64,000 nucleotides of DNA. Source: DASSUW01 sp963849695. GTDB lineage: Bacteria; Actinomycetota; Thermoleophilia; Solirubrobacterales; Solirubrobacteraceae. The translations under genes and the position numbers were made by a program. A model generated the notes under the pieces. It saw nothing but the letters and a program-made list of their open reading frames with translations. It ran no database searches and had not been told where the DNA came from. The DNA lies in contig CAWKIT010000026.1 of the NCBI GenBank assembly GCA_963849695.1, positions 1-64,000 on the forward strand, read 5' to 3'. This document shows positions 35,858 through 46,170 of the stretch, piece by piece; the first letter of the stretch is position 1, and every line of letters begins with the position of its first letter.

Positions 35858-35974
35858 TTACAGGAACGCGCGGCCGAGCAGGAATCCGATCGCGAAGAAG
35901 ACCAGGATGACGAGCGCCACGACCACCGCGACCACCGCCGCCATGGCCAGCAGGCTCGGCCCGCGGTCGTTCAC
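35858..35974 (-). CDS. 38-residue single-helix membrane protein
   Basis: GTG start overlaps the folC TGA in a GTGA quartet, and the frame ends at TAA after 38 codons. The product is NDRGPSLLAMAAVVAVVVAL then VILVFFAIGFLLGRAFL: one clean transmembrane helix with a short charged N-terminus. Coupling to folC and the absence of any other gene in this gap argue that it is real. No family recognised. Confidence 0.6.
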   Translation of the reverse strand: MNDRGPSLLAMAAVVAVVVALVILVFFAIGFLLGRAFL

Positions 35975-37194
35975 AATGCGGACGCCCTCCGGCGCCCCGG
36001 CACCCCGAGCAGGTCGGCCACCAGGTAGATCGAACCGGTCGCGAGCACGGCTCCCCCGGGCCCTGCGAGCTCCTGCGCCCGCGCCACCGCGGCGCGCGGA
36101 TCGGCCACGATCTCGGACGGCGGGCCGCCGAGCTGCTCGGCCAGCGAGGCCAGCGTGGCCGGCGACAGTGCACGCGGGTTGCGGGACCGCGTGAACACCG
36201 CGCCCGCCGCCTTGCCGAGCAGTGCCCGGAGCATGCCCGCCGCGTCCTTGTCGTCGAGGATCGAGACGACGGCGACCAGCGGCCGCTCGCCGAAGTCGAG
36301 TGCGTCCATGAGCGTGTGCATGCCGGACGGGTTGTGAGCGCCGTCATAGATCGTCAGCGGGGTCTCGGACACGACTTGCATACGTCCGGGAACCTCGACG
36401 TGATTCGCCACCGTCGCCACAAGACCTGCGTCGAGCGTTCCGAGCTGCGCCCGGGCGGCTGCCACGGCGACCGCGAAATTGCCGCGCTGGTAGCCCGCCG
36501 GGCCCGGATCCACCGCGGTCGCCGGCACGACTCGCGCGCCACAGTCGTGCGCAAGCCGCTCCACCTCGGGATCGAGCGGGCCGGTCACCAGCGTCGCGGG
36601 TGGGTGGGACGGTTTCACCACGGCGAGCTTCTCGCGCGCGATGTCGATGACCGTCGGGCCGAGCCAGCGCGTGTGCTCGAGGCCGACGTTGGTGAGCACC
36701 ACGACCGGCGCCCCGAGCACGTTGGTGGCGTCGTGCCGCCCGCCGAGGCCCGCCTCGACCACCGCGACCTCGACGCCCTGGCGCGCGAGCTCCGAGAACG
36801 CGGCGGCGGTCAGCAGCTCGAACTGCGTCACCCGGTCGCCCGGCTCCAGCGTGCGGTCGACCTTGGCGGCGGCCGCCGCCGCGCGCTGAACCGCGGCGGC
36901 GAAGGCGTCCGCGCCGAGGTCGGCGTCACCGATCCGGATCCGCTCGGCGAACGAGGTCAGATGCGGCGACAGGAACGCGCCCGTGCGCACCCCGTGCGCC
37001 TCGAGCAGCGCCGCGCACATCCGGACGGTGGACGACTTGCCGTTGGTGCCGACCACATGGATCGCCGAGAAGCGCTCCTGCGGGCTGCCGAGCACGGTCA
37101 TCAGCCGCCGCATGCGCTCGAGCCCGAAGCGCATGCCGAACAGCTCCAGTGAGAGGAGGTGGGCCTCGGCATCCTCGAGGCGCCACGCCCTCAC
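35971..37194 (-). CDS. folC: Dihydrofolate synthase/folylpolyglutamate synthase
   Basis: 407 residues from GTG 37194, which overlaps the valS stop by four bases. Mur-ligase fold: IHVVGTNGKSSTVRMCAALL (P-loop), LSPHLTSFAERIRI, VVEAGLGGRHDATNVL, TIYDGAHNPSGMH. Adds glutamate to dihydropteroate and folates. valS-folC is a widespread order. Confidence 0.95.
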   Translation of the reverse strand: MRAWRLEDAEAHLLSLELFGMRFGLERMRRLMTVLGSPQERFSAIHVVGTNGKSSTVRMCAALLEAHGVRTGAFLSPHLTSFAERIRIGDADLGADAFAAAVQRAAAAAAKVDRTLEPGDRVTQFELLTAAAFSELARQGVEVAVVEAGLGGRHDATNVLGAPVVVLTNVGLEHTRWLGPTVIDIAREKLAVVKPSHPPATLVTGPLDPEVERLAHDCGARVVPATAVDPGPAGYQRGNFAVAVAAARAQLGTLDAGLVATVANHVEVPGRMQVVSETPLTIYDGAHNPSGMHTLMDALDFGERPLVAVVSILDDKDAAGMLRALLGKAAGAVFTRSRNPRALSPATLASLAEQLGGPPSEIVADPRAAVARAQELAGPGGAVLATGSIYLVADLLGVPGRRRASAL

Positions 37195-39794
37195 AGGTCG
37201 GCCAGCTCCCGTTTGAGCTGCTCGAGCTTCGCGCGCTCGGCCTCGACCACCTGGGCGGGCGCCTTGGTCAGGAATCCCTGGTTGGCGAGCTTGGTCTCGA
37301 CGCGCGCGATCTCCTTCTCGAGCTTCGCCCGCTGGGCCGCGGTGCGACGGGCGGCCGCCTCGAGGTCGACCGCCTCGGAGGCGAGCACGGCGATGCTCCC
37401 GCCCGGGACGCCCACGGTGGCCACCGGCTCGCCGCCGTTGGACGACCACTCGACGCGCGCGAGCCGCGCGACGTGCTCGGCGGTGGTCTCGTAGCCGTCG
37501 GCCTCCAGCCGCGCGGGGACGAGCTTGCCGGCCGCGGCGCCCACCCGGTCGCGCCAGCCGCGCAGCTCCTGGGTGGCGGCGATGGCGCGGGCCACGTCGG
37601 CCTCGGCGGCCTCGTCGACGAGCGCCTCGTCGGGCTCGGGATAGCGGCGCACCATGAGCAGGCCGTCCGCGCCCGGGACGTGCGACCAGATCTCCTCGGT
37701 GACGAACGGGATCACCGGGTGCGCGAGCGCCAGCGTCTCGCCCAGCACGTGGAGAGCGAGGCCGCACACCCCGCCGTTTTCGTCGGCGTACAGGCGCGGC
37801 TTGATCATCTCCAGGTACCAGTCGCACAGCTCGCCGTAGATGAAGTCGTACAGCCGGAGCGTCGCGGCGTGGAACTCGAAGCCGTCGATCGACTGCGCCA
37901 CGTCCCGCTTGGCGGCCTGGAGGCGGGAGAGGATCCAGCGGTCCTCGATCGCGGTGGCGGCCGGCGCGCTCTCCGGCATGCCGGCGCCCTCCGGCACGCG
38001 CAGCAGCACCAGGCGCGACGCGTTCCACAGCTTGTTCGCGAGCTGCCGGCCCTGGGCGACGCGCTCCTCGTTGAACCGCACGTCCTGCGTCGAGGAGCTG
38101 GCGAGCAGCCCGAAGCGCACGGCGTCGGCGCCGTAGGCGGGGAAGTCGCCGCCCTCCTCGAACACCGGCGGCCGCGGACCGCCGTCGATCAGGTCCATCG
38201 GGTCGATGCCGGTACCGAGCGACTTCGACATCCGGCGCCCGTCAGGGGCCTGGATCACCGAGTGGACGTAGACGTCGTCGAACGGGATGTCGCCCGCGAA
38301 CTCGATCCCGAGCATGACCATGCGCGCGACCCAGAGGAAGAGGATGTCGCGTGCGGTCGAGAGCACGTCGGTGGGATAGAAGGCGCGCAGGGGAGCCGTG
38401 TCGTCCGGCCAGCCGAGCGTCACGAACGGCCACAGGCCGCTCGAGAACCACGTGTCGAGCACGTCCGGGTCGCGCTCCCAGCCGGCGCCGGTGGGAGGCT
38501 CCACCCCGACGTAGGTCTCGTCGCCGCGGTACCAGACGGGTATCTGATGGCCCCACCACAGCTGGCGCGAGATGCACCAGGGCCGGAGGTTCGCCATCCA
38601 CTCCAGATAGCGGCGGCGCTGGCCCTCGGGATGGATCCGCACGCGGCCGGACTCGACGACTTCGATCGCGGGCCGCGCCAGCTCGTCCATGCGCATGAAC
38701 CACTGGAGCGAGATCAGCGGCTCGATCCGCTCGCCGGTGCGCTGCGAGAACGGGACGTCGTGGCGGTACTGCTGGGTGCGGGCGATCCGGCTTTCGGCGC
38801 GCAGCGCCTCGACCACCGCCTCGCGCGCCTCGAGCGCGGTCATGCCCTCGAACCGCCCGGCCGCCGGAGTCATGCGCCCGTCCTCGCCGATGACGCTGAC
38901 CTCCTCGAGCCCGTGCGCGCGGCCGATCTCGAAGTCGTTCGGGTCGTGCCCGGGCGTGATCTTCAGCGCGCCGGTGCCGAACTCGGGCTTCACGTACGGG
39001 TCGGCGATGATCCGCAGCCGGCGGCCGACGAGCGGCAGGATCGCGGCCTCGCCGACCAGCCGCGTGTAGCGGTCGTCGTCGGGGTGGACGGCGATCGCGG
39101 TGTCGGCCAGCATCGTCTCCGGCCGCACGGTCGCGATCGTCACCGACCCGTGGCCGCTCTCGAGCGGGTAGTCGACGTAGTAGAGAGTGTCGGTGACCTC
39201 GCGCTGCTCGACCTCGAGGTCGGAGATCGCCGACCGCGAGCCCGGGTCCCAGTTGACCATGTAGTTGTCGCGGTAGATCCAGCCCTTCTCGTACAGGTCG
39301 ACGAAGACCTTCAGGACCGCCTCGACATAGGGCGGGTCGAGCGTGAACCGCTCGTCCTCGTAGTCGCAGGAAGCCCCGAGCCGCTTGAACTGCTCGACGA
39401 TCGTGGACCCGTACTGGTCGCGCCAGCGCCACACGCGCTCGGTGAACTTCTCGCGCCCGAGCTCCTCGCGGCTCGTGCCCTCGGCGATCAGCGCCCGCTC
39501 GACCAGCGTCTGGGTGCCGATGCCCGCGTGGTCGGTGCCGAAGATCCACTTCGTGCGCTTCCCGCGCATGCGCGCGAGCCGGATCAGGGCGTCCTGCACC
39601 GAGCCGTTGAGGGCGTGGCCCATGTGGAGCGCGCCGGTGACGTTCGGGAGCGGGATCGCGATCGAGTAGTTCTCCTCCGCGGTGCCCGCCGCCTCGGGGT
39701 GGAAGAGCCCGGACTCGAGCCAGCGCGCGAGCACGCGCGACTCGACCTCGCCCGGGTCGTAGCGGGTGCGCGTCTCGAGATCCGTCGTCGCCAT
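37191..39794 (-). CDS. valS: Valyl-tRNA synthetase
   Basis: 867 residues, class I. PLPNVTGALHMGHALNGSVQ holds the HIGH motif (HMGH) and RRMSKSLGTGIDP the KMSKS-type loop. The editing domain (ATVRPETMLADTAIAVHPDD) and the C-terminal coiled-coil arm (RAKLEKEIARVETKLANQGF) are present. ATG 39794 chosen; a TAGACT box is 11 nt upstream, and 15 further in-frame codons upstream look non-coding. Confidence 0.97.
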   Translation of the reverse strand: MATTDLETRTRYDPGEVESRVLARWLESGLFHPEAAGTAEENYSIAIPLPNVTGALHMGHALNGSVQDALIRLARMRGKRTKWIFGTDHAGIGTQTLVERALIAEGTSREELGREKFTERVWRWRDQYGSTIVEQFKRLGASCDYEDERFTLDPPYVEAVLKVFVDLYEKGWIYRDNYMVNWDPGSRSAISDLEVEQREVTDTLYYVDYPLESGHGSVTIATVRPETMLADTAIAVHPDDDRYTRLVGEAAILPLVGRRLRIIADPYVKPEFGTGALKITPGHDPNDFEIGRAHGLEEVSVIGEDGRMTPAAGRFEGMTALEAREAVVEALRAESRIARTQQYRHDVPFSQRTGERIEPLISLQWFMRMDELARPAIEVVESGRVRIHPEGQRRRYLEWMANLRPWCISRQLWWGHQIPVWYRGDETYVGVEPPTGAGWERDPDVLDTWFSSGLWPFVTLGWPDDTAPLRAFYPTDVLSTARDILFLWVARMVMLGIEFAGDIPFDDVYVHSVIQAPDGRRMSKSLGTGIDPMDLIDGGPRPPVFEEGGDFPAYGADAVRFGLLASSSTQDVRFNEERVAQGRQLANKLWNASRLVLLRVPEGAGMPESAPAATAIEDRWILSRLQAAKRDVAQSIDGFEFHAATLRLYDFIYGELCDWYLEMIKPRLYADENGGVCGLALHVLGETLALAHPVIPFVTEEIWSHVPGADGLLMVRRYPEPDEALVDEAAEADVARAIAATQELRGWRDRVGAAAGKLVPARLEADGYETTAEHVARLARVEWSSNGGEPVATVGVPGGSIAVLASEAVDLEAAARRTAAQRAKLEKEIARVETKLANQGFLTKAPAQVVEAERAKLEQLKRELADL

Positions 39795-39811
39795 GGGGTC
39801 CGCGGAGTCTA
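39795..39811 (-). promoter_or_regulatory. valS promoter -10
   Basis: TAGACT, complement of 39806-39811, 11 nt before the ATG. Confidence 0.4.
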
Positions 39812-39832
39812 GATCGCCCGCGGAGGCAGCTG

Positions 39833-39864
39833 ATATCAACTATAGATGATATGTTTTTGGTCTT
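39833..39864 (+). promoter_or_regulatory. AT-rich promoter/operator of the HTH-nucleotidyltransferase pair
   Basis: Inverted repeat ATATCA (39833-39838) and TGATAT (39847-39852) with an 8-nt centre containing the palindrome CTATAG. A TATGTT -10 box at 39850-39855 overlaps the right arm and is 9 nt before the ATG. A repressor bound here would block transcription. The AT content is strikingly above the surroundings. Confidence 0.6.
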
Positions 39865-40203
39865 ATGAGCACGGGACTCCTGATCCGGCAGGCCCGCGAG
39901 GCGGAGGGCCTCACCCAGGCCGCCCTCGCCCGCCGGCTGGGCATCACCCAGCCCGCGATCGCGCGGCTCGAGGCGGCCGGCGACGAGGTGACCGTCGCGA
40001 CCCTCCAGCGCGCGCTGAACGCGATGGGCCGCGCGCTGGTGCTGCGGGTCGAGAAGCGACCGTCGAGCGTCGACGAGACGCTGCTGCACACCACGCTCGC
40101 GCTCACGCCGGACGAGCGGCTCGCGCGGTTCGAGTCCTGGTACGAGGACATGCAGGCGATCCGCGACGACGTCACCGCGTCACGACGTGCAGCGGTTTCC
40201 TGA
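39865..40203 (+). CDS. Xre-type HTH regulator, candidate antitoxin
   Basis: 112 residues. Helix-turn-helix near residues 7-40 (IRQAREAEGLTQAALARRLG, then ITQPAIARLEAAG), followed by a helical part (VATLQRALNAMGRALVLRVE) and an Arg/Asp/Glu-rich C-terminus. It probably binds the inverted repeat at its own promoter. It overlaps the next gene by 17 bp, the arrangement of an antitoxin and toxin. No toxin-antitoxin activity can be proven from sequence. Confidence 0.8.
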   Translation: MSTGLLIRQAREAEGLTQAALARRLGITQPAIARLEAAGDEVTVATLQRALNAMGRALVLRVEKRPSSVDETLLHTTLALTPDERLARFESWYEDMQAIRDDVTASRRAAVS

Positions 40204-40687
40204 CTTCAGCCCGCGGGCGCTCCTGCGCCGGCTCGTCGACGGGGGCGTCGATTTCGTGGTCGTCGGCGGGATCGCCGCCGTGGCGCACGGTTCCGCCACG
40301 TTCACACAGGACCTCGACATCGCGTACGCGCCGGCTCAAGCGAACCTCGATCGCCTTGGCCGCGTGCTGGTCGACTTGGGTGCCCGCCTCAGAGGCGTTA
40401 CGGACGACGTGCCGTTCATCCCCGACGGGCGAACGCTCAGACGCACTCGTGTCCTGACCCTCGAGACGCCGATCGGTCCGATCGATCTCCTCGCCCGGCC
40501 CGACGGCGCGCCGGAGTACGAACGCCTGCGCGAGCATGCGAGACGCGAGGTGATCGGTGGCGTGGAGGTCCAGGTCGCGTCGCTCGACGACCTGATCGCG
40601 ATGAAGAAGGCCGCCGGCCGGCCGAAGGACCTCGTGGCGGTCGAGGAGCTCGAGGCGATCCAGCGGTTGCAGCGCGAGCGCGCCTGA
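40187..40687 (+). CDS. Nucleotidyltransferase-fold protein (AbiEii/MNT-like), candidate toxin partner
   Basis: 166 residues. VDFVVVGGIAAVAHGSATFT then QDLDIAY is the GG/GS...DxD signature of the DNA polymerase beta-like nucleotidyltransferase fold. The rest (TPIGPIDLLARPDG, VQVASLDDLIAMKKAAGRPK) fits minimal nucleotidyltransferases of the AbiEii/DUF6036 kind. Overlap with the HTH gene suggests a functional pair; AbiE-type toxins modify tRNA or other RNA, but membership in that class is inference. Confidence 0.75.
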   Translation: MQRFPDFSPRALLRRLVDGGVDFVVVGGIAAVAHGSATFTQDLDIAYAPAQANLDRLGRVLVDLGARLRGVTDDVPFIPDGRTLRRTRVLTLETPIGPIDLLARPDGAPEYERLREHARREVIGGVEVQVASLDDLIAMKKAAGRPKDLVAVEELEAIQRLQRERA

Positions 40688-40689
40688 GT

Positions 40690-40710
40690 TACAGTTCGAC
40701 ATTGAATGTC
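40690..40710 (+). promoter_or_regulatory. tetR promoter with palindromic operator over the start codon
   Basis: TACAGT -10 at 40690-40695, 10 nt before the ATG at 40706. A perfect 13-bp palindrome GACATTGAATGTC (40698-40710) covers the expected transcription start and the start codon, as for autorepressing TetR proteins. Confidence 0.55.
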
Positions 40711-41287
40711 ACAACGTCACACGGCCGTGGTGGTGGACGAGCAGGACCGGTTGCTCGACGCCGCCCGCGAGTGCGTGCTGGCGGTCGGGGTGCGGCGGAC
40801 GACGGTGACCGACGTCGCGCGCCGGGCCGGCGTGAGCCGGATGACGCTGTACCGGCGGTTCCCCGACCTCGAGGCCGTGCTGGCGGCGCTGATGACGCGC
40901 GAGTTCGGGCGGCTGGTGGCCGAGGCGGCCGAGCGGGCCGCGGGGACGACCGCGCGTGAGCGCGTCGTCGCGATGGTCGTGCACGGGTCGCGCGAGCTCG
41001 CCGACGATCCGCTGTTCGTGCGGCTGCTCGACGTCGACCCCGAGCTGCTGCTGCCGTACGTGACGCGCCGGCTCGGCGGCATGCAGCGGATCGCGGTGGC
41101 GGCCGGCGCCGAGGCGCTCGCCGCCGGCGACGGCTCGGTGCGGACCGACGCCTCTCCCGAAGTGCTGTCGGCCGGGATCGAGCTGATCGCGCGCGGCTTC
41201 GTGCTCGCCGCGCACGGCGAGCTCGAGCCCGGCCTCGATCCGTGGGCCGAGCTGGCGCGGGCGATCGACGGGTACCTGCGGCCATGA
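40706..41287 (+). CDS. TetR/AcrR-family transcriptional regulator
   Basis: 193 residues. N-terminal HTH (TVTDVARRAGVSRMTLYRRF, about 33-52), then a ligand-binding helical domain. It overlaps the dehydrogenase gene in an ATGA quartet, so it likely controls that gene in response to a ligand such as glycerol-3-phosphate or a lipid; ligand unknown. Probably autoregulated through the palindrome at its start. Confidence 0.88.
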   Translation: MSQRHTAVVVDEQDRLLDAARECVLAVGVRRTTVTDVARRAGVSRMTLYRRFPDLEAVLAALMTREFGRLVAEAAERAAGTTARERVVAMVVHGSRELADDPLFVRLLDVDPELLLPYVTRRLGGMQRIAVAAGAEALAAGDGSVRTDASPEVLSAGIELIARGFVLAAHGELEPGLDPWAELARAIDGYLRP

Positions 41288-42861
41288 GCGCGTCGCTGAA
41301 CGAGGTCCGCCGGCGCGCCGAGCTCGAGCGGCTGGCGGCCGGCGAGGTCGTCGACGTCGTGGTCGTCGGCGGCGGCGTGACCGGCGCCGGCGTCGCGCTC
41401 GACGCCGCCTCGCGGGGCCTGTCGGTCGCGCTGCTCGAGCGGCGCGACCTCGCGCACGGCACCAGCCGCTGGAGCTCGAAGCTGGTGCACGGCGGCCTGC
41501 GGTACCTGCAGCACGGCGACGTCGCCCTGGCCTGGGAGTCCGCGGTCGAGCGCGCCACGCTGATGCGCACGGTCGCGCCGCACCTCGTCCGGCCGCTGCC
41601 CTTCCTGATCCCGCTCGACGGCTCGATCGCCCGCCGCGCCGCCGCGCAGACGATGGCCGGCCTGCGTCTGGGCGACGGGCTGCGGGCCGCGGCGCGCACG
41701 AGCCGCCGGCTGCTGCCTCCGCCGCGGCGCGTGAGCGCGCTCGAGGCGCGCAGGCTCGCCCCCGCGCTCCCGGCGGGCGGGCTGCGGGGCGCGCTGCTGT
41801 CCTGGGACGGTCAGCTGGAGGACGACGCGCGGCTGGTCGTCGCGATCGCCCGCACCGCCGCCGCCCACGGCGCGCAGGTGTTGACGTACGCCGAGGTGAC
41901 CGCTCTGCGCGAGGACGGCGTCGAGGCGGTCGACGCCTGCACGGGCGCCGCGTTCACCGTCCGCGCGCGGCGCACGGTCGTCGCGGCCGGCGTGTGGACG
42001 GACGCGCTCACCACGGCCGTCGAACTGCGCCCGAGCCGCGGCTCGCACCTGCTCGTGCGCGCCGACCGGCTCGGGGATCCGCGCGCCGCCGTCAACGTCC
42101 CGGTGCCCGGCGAGCACGGGCGCTGGGTGTTCGCGCTGCCGCGCTCCGACGGGCTGGTGGCGATCGGGATCACCGACGTCCCGGCACCCGGGGAGCCGGC
42201 CGACGAGCCGCGCCCGAGCGCCGCCGAGGAGGCCGAGCTGCTCGAGCACGCCTCCGCGGCCCTCGACGCTCCGCTCGGGGCGGACGACGTCGTCGGGCGG
42301 TACGCGGGCCTTCGGCCGCTGGCGGCCGCGGACGACGAAGCCGCGACCGCCGACCTGTCGCGCCGGCACGCGATCGTCGAGGACCCCGAGTCGGGCGCGC
42401 TGGCGATCGTCGGCGGCAAGCTGACGACCTACCGCCGGATGGCGCAGGACGTGGTCGACCGCCTCACCGGCAGGCCGTGCCGCACGCACCGCCTACCGCT
42501 CGTCGGCGCGGCTTCGCCGGCCGCGCTGCGGTCGGTCGCGGCCCCCGCGCGGCTCGTCCGCCGCTACGGCACCGAGGCGCCGGCGGTCGCCGCGCTCGCC
42601 GACGGGCGGCCGGAGCTGCTCGAGCCGGTCGCACCCGGCGTGCCGGTCTGCGCCGCCGAGCTGCTGTGGGCGACGCGGCACGAGCTCGCGCTGACGACCG
42701 ACGACCTCGTGGACCGGCGGACGCGCGCCGGCCTCGTCCCGGAGTGGCGCGCGGCAACCGTGGCAGCGGCCGGCGGGACGCGAATAGACTCGCTACGAGC
42801 CCCATGGGCGCTCCGCTCACCACCGCCGCGGGCCAGAGCCGCACCACCGTCGCTTCACTGA
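41284..42861 (+). CDS. glpD: FAD-dependent glycerol-3-phosphate dehydrogenase
   Basis: 525 residues. VVVVGGGVTGAGVALDAASR binds FAD, and SRWSSKLVHGGLRYLQHGDV is the GlpD/GlpA signature. GGKLTTYRRMAQDVVDRL and the C-terminal helical domain (ELLWATRHELALTTDDLVDR, RTRAG) complete the family layout. Oxidises glycerol-3-phosphate to dihydroxyacetone phosphate at the membrane, feeding the quinone pool. Overlaps the upstream TetR gene by four bases and the downstream kinase gene by 58 bp; its last 20 residues (proline/arginine-rich) look dispensable. No GlpK or GlpF is nearby. Confidence 0.9.
   Translation: MSASLNEVRRRAELERLAAGEVVDVVVVGGGVTGAGVALDAASRGLSVALLERRDLAHGTSRWSSKLVHGGLRYLQHGDVALAWESAVERATLMRTVAPHLVRPLPFLIPLDGSIARRAAAQTMAGLRLGDGLRAAARTSRRLLPPPRRVSALEARRLAPALPAGGLRGALLSWDGQLEDDARLVVAIARTAAAHGAQVLTYAEVTALREDGVEAVDACTGAAFTVRARRTVVAAGVWTDALTTAVELRPSRGSHLLVRADRLGDPRAAVNVPVPGEHGRWVFALPRSDGLVAIGITDVPAPGEPADEPRPSAAEEAELLEHASAALDAPLGADDVVGRYAGLRPLAAADDEAATADLSRRHAIVEDPESGALAIVGGKLTTYRRMAQDVVDRLTGRPCRTHRLPLVGAASPAALRSVAAPARLVRRYGTEAPAVAALADGRPELLEPVAPGVPVCAAELLWATRHELALTTDDLVDRRTRAGLVPEWRAATVAAAGGTRIDSLRAPWALRSPPPRARAAPPSLH
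42785..42803 (+). promoter_or_regulatory. Promoter of MASE1 kinase inside glpD
   Basis: TAGACT at 42785-42790, 13 nt before the ATG, inside the 3' end of glpD. Suggests the kinase can be transcribed separately. Confidence 0.35.
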
Positions 42862-44879
42862 TCGCCGGACTGCGGCGCACGCCGCATGGCCGGGCTGCGC
42901 TGTACCTCGCCTCGATCGGTCTGGTTGCGCTCGCCTACTACCTCGCCGGGCGGATCGGGCTCGAGCTCGCCTATCTCGACGGCGCCGTGGCGGCGATCTG
43001 GCCGCCCGCCGGGCTGGGCCTGGCGGTACTGATCCTGTACGGGCCGCGGCTGGTGCCCGGCATCGTGATCGGCGATCTCCTGCTCGGCGACTTCTCGACG
43101 CCGCTGGGCACCGTGCTCGCCCAGACGATCGGGAACACGGTGGCGCTCGTGGTCGCCGCCGAGCTGATGCGCCGCCTGACCAACGGGCGCACCGGGCTCG
43201 GCCGGGTGTTCGACGTCGTCGCCTTCATCGGCTGTGCGCTGGTGGCCGCACTGGTCAGCGCGGCCTTCGGGCCGCTGGCGCTCCGCCTCGGCGGCGTGAT
43301 CACGACGTCCGAGCTCGACGACGTCTTCAGGACGTGGACGCTCGGGGATGCGGCGGGCGCGCTGGTCGTGGCGCCGGCGCTGCTCACCTGGGCCACCTTC
43401 GGCCTGCGCGGCATCCGCCGGCGCGACGTGGCCGAGGGCGGGGTCGTGCTCGTCGTGCTCCTGGTGCTCGCCGAGCTCGCGCCCCAGCGCGACGTTCCCT
43501 ACCTCGTGTTCCCCGCGCTCCTGTGGGCGGCGCTGCGCTTCGGGCCTCGCGGGGCGGCCACGGCGATCCTCATCGTGTGCTCGATCACGGTCTGGAACAC
43601 GGCCGAGAACGACGGACCGTTCGTGCGCGCCTCGCTCACCGACAGCCTGCTCGCGACGCAGCTCTTCATCGCCATCGCGGCGGTCACCTCGCTGCTGCTC
43701 GCCGCGGTGACCGCCGAGCGGATACGCGCGGCGCGCAAGCTGGCGGCCGCCGAGTCGGCGCAGCGCGCGCTGGCGGACGAGCAGGCGGCGCTGCGCAGGG
43801 TGGCGACGCTGGTGGCCGGCGAGGCGCCGCCGAGCCGGGTGTTCGAGCAGGCGACCGAAGAGGTCGCGCGGCTGCTCGGGCTCCCGGGCGCGAACATCGT
43901 CCAGTACGACGGCGCTCGCACGATGACCGTCGTCGGGGCGTGGAGCGAGAACGGGCCACCGAGCTTCCCGGTCGGCCGGCGGCTCGACATCGACAGCGAT
44001 ACGGCGCTCGCGCGGGTCGTGCGCACGGGCGCCGCCGCGCGCGTCGACCGCTACGAGGGTCCGAGCGGGACGCTGGCCGCCACGCTCCGGAGCGCCGGCT
44101 ACCGGTCCGCGGTCGCGGCGCCGGTCCACGTCAGCGGGCGGATGTGGGGCGCGCTGGCGGCGGCCAGCACCTCCGACGACCCGCTCCCGAACGGCATCGA
44201 GCAGCGGCTGTGCGACTTCGCGGACCTCGTCGCGCAGGCACTGGCGAACGCCGACGCGTACGAGAAGCTGGCGGCCTCGCGCTCGCGGCTCGTCGAGGTC
44301 GGCGACGCCGAGCGGCAGCGCCTGGAGCGCAACCTCCACGACGGCGCACAGCAGCGCCTGGTCTCGGTCGCCCTCGGCCTGAACATGGTCGCGGGCAAGC
44401 TCGAGAGCGACCCGCAGCGGGCGCGCGAGCTGCTGTCGTCGGCGCAGGCGGATCTCTCCCGCGGCCTCGAGGAGCTGCGCGAGCTCGCGCGCGGCATCCA
44501 CCCGGTCGTCCTCACCGAGCGCGGGCTCGGCCCGGCGCTCGACTCCCTCGTGGCCCGCGCGCCGCTGCCGGTCGACGTCACCGCGGTGCCGGAGGAGCGG
44601 CTGTCGGCGACCGTCGAGGCGGCGGCGTACTACGTCGTCGCCGAGGCGATCACGAACGTGGCCAAGTACGCGCACGCGTCCAGCGCGACCGTCAGCATCG
44701 ACCGCTCGAACGGCGCCGCCACGGTGGTGGTCGCCGACGACGGCGTGGGCGGCGCCGACCCCGCCGGGGGCACGGGGCTGCGCGGGCTCGCGGCTCGCGT
44801 AGAGGCGCTGAACGGGCGGCTGGACGTCGACAGCCCGCCGGGCGGCGGCACGCGCATCAAGGCGGAGATCCCGCTCTAG
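42804..44879 (+). CDS. MASE1-GAF sensor histidine kinase (NarL type)
   Basis: 691 residues. Residues 30-310 are a MASE1 membrane domain with about eight helices (LAYYLAGRIGLELAYLDGAV, AIWPPAGLGLAVLILYGPR). A GAF domain follows (about 340-480; VARLLGLPGANIVQYDGART). Then comes HisKA_3 with the acceptor in ERNLHDGAQQRLVSVALGLN, and a HATPase domain (EAITNVAKYAHAS, DDGVGGADP, GTGLRGLAARVEALNGRL). No partner regulator adjacent. The kinase core is a clear paralogue of 12248-13972. It converges on clpX with 7 bp between stops. Confidence 0.92.
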   Translation: MGAPLTTAAGQSRTTVASLIAGLRRTPHGRAALYLASIGLVALAYYLAGRIGLELAYLDGAVAAIWPPAGLGLAVLILYGPRLVPGIVIGDLLLGDFSTPLGTVLAQTIGNTVALVVAAELMRRLTNGRTGLGRVFDVVAFIGCALVAALVSAAFGPLALRLGGVITTSELDDVFRTWTLGDAAGALVVAPALLTWATFGLRGIRRRDVAEGGVVLVVLLVLAELAPQRDVPYLVFPALLWAALRFGPRGAATAILIVCSITVWNTAENDGPFVRASLTDSLLATQLFIAIAAVTSLLLAAVTAERIRAARKLAAAESAQRALADEQAALRRVATLVAGEAPPSRVFEQATEEVARLLGLPGANIVQYDGARTMTVVGAWSENGPPSFPVGRRLDIDSDTALARVVRTGAAARVDRYEGPSGTLAATLRSAGYRSAVAAPVHVSGRMWGALAAASTSDDPLPNGIEQRLCDFADLVAQALANADAYEKLAASRSRLVEVGDAERQRLERNLHDGAQQRLVSVALGLNMVAGKLESDPQRARELLSSAQADLSRGLEELRELARGIHPVVLTERGLGPALDSLVARAPLPVDVTAVPEERLSATVEAAAYYVVAEAITNVAKYAHASSATVSIDRSNGAATVVVADDGVGGADPAGGTGLRGLAARVEALNGRLDVDSPPGGGTRIKAEIPL

Positions 44880-44886
44880 CTAAGGG

Positions 44887-46158
<1,272 letters not shown>

Positions 46159-46170
46159 GGAATCCGTCTC

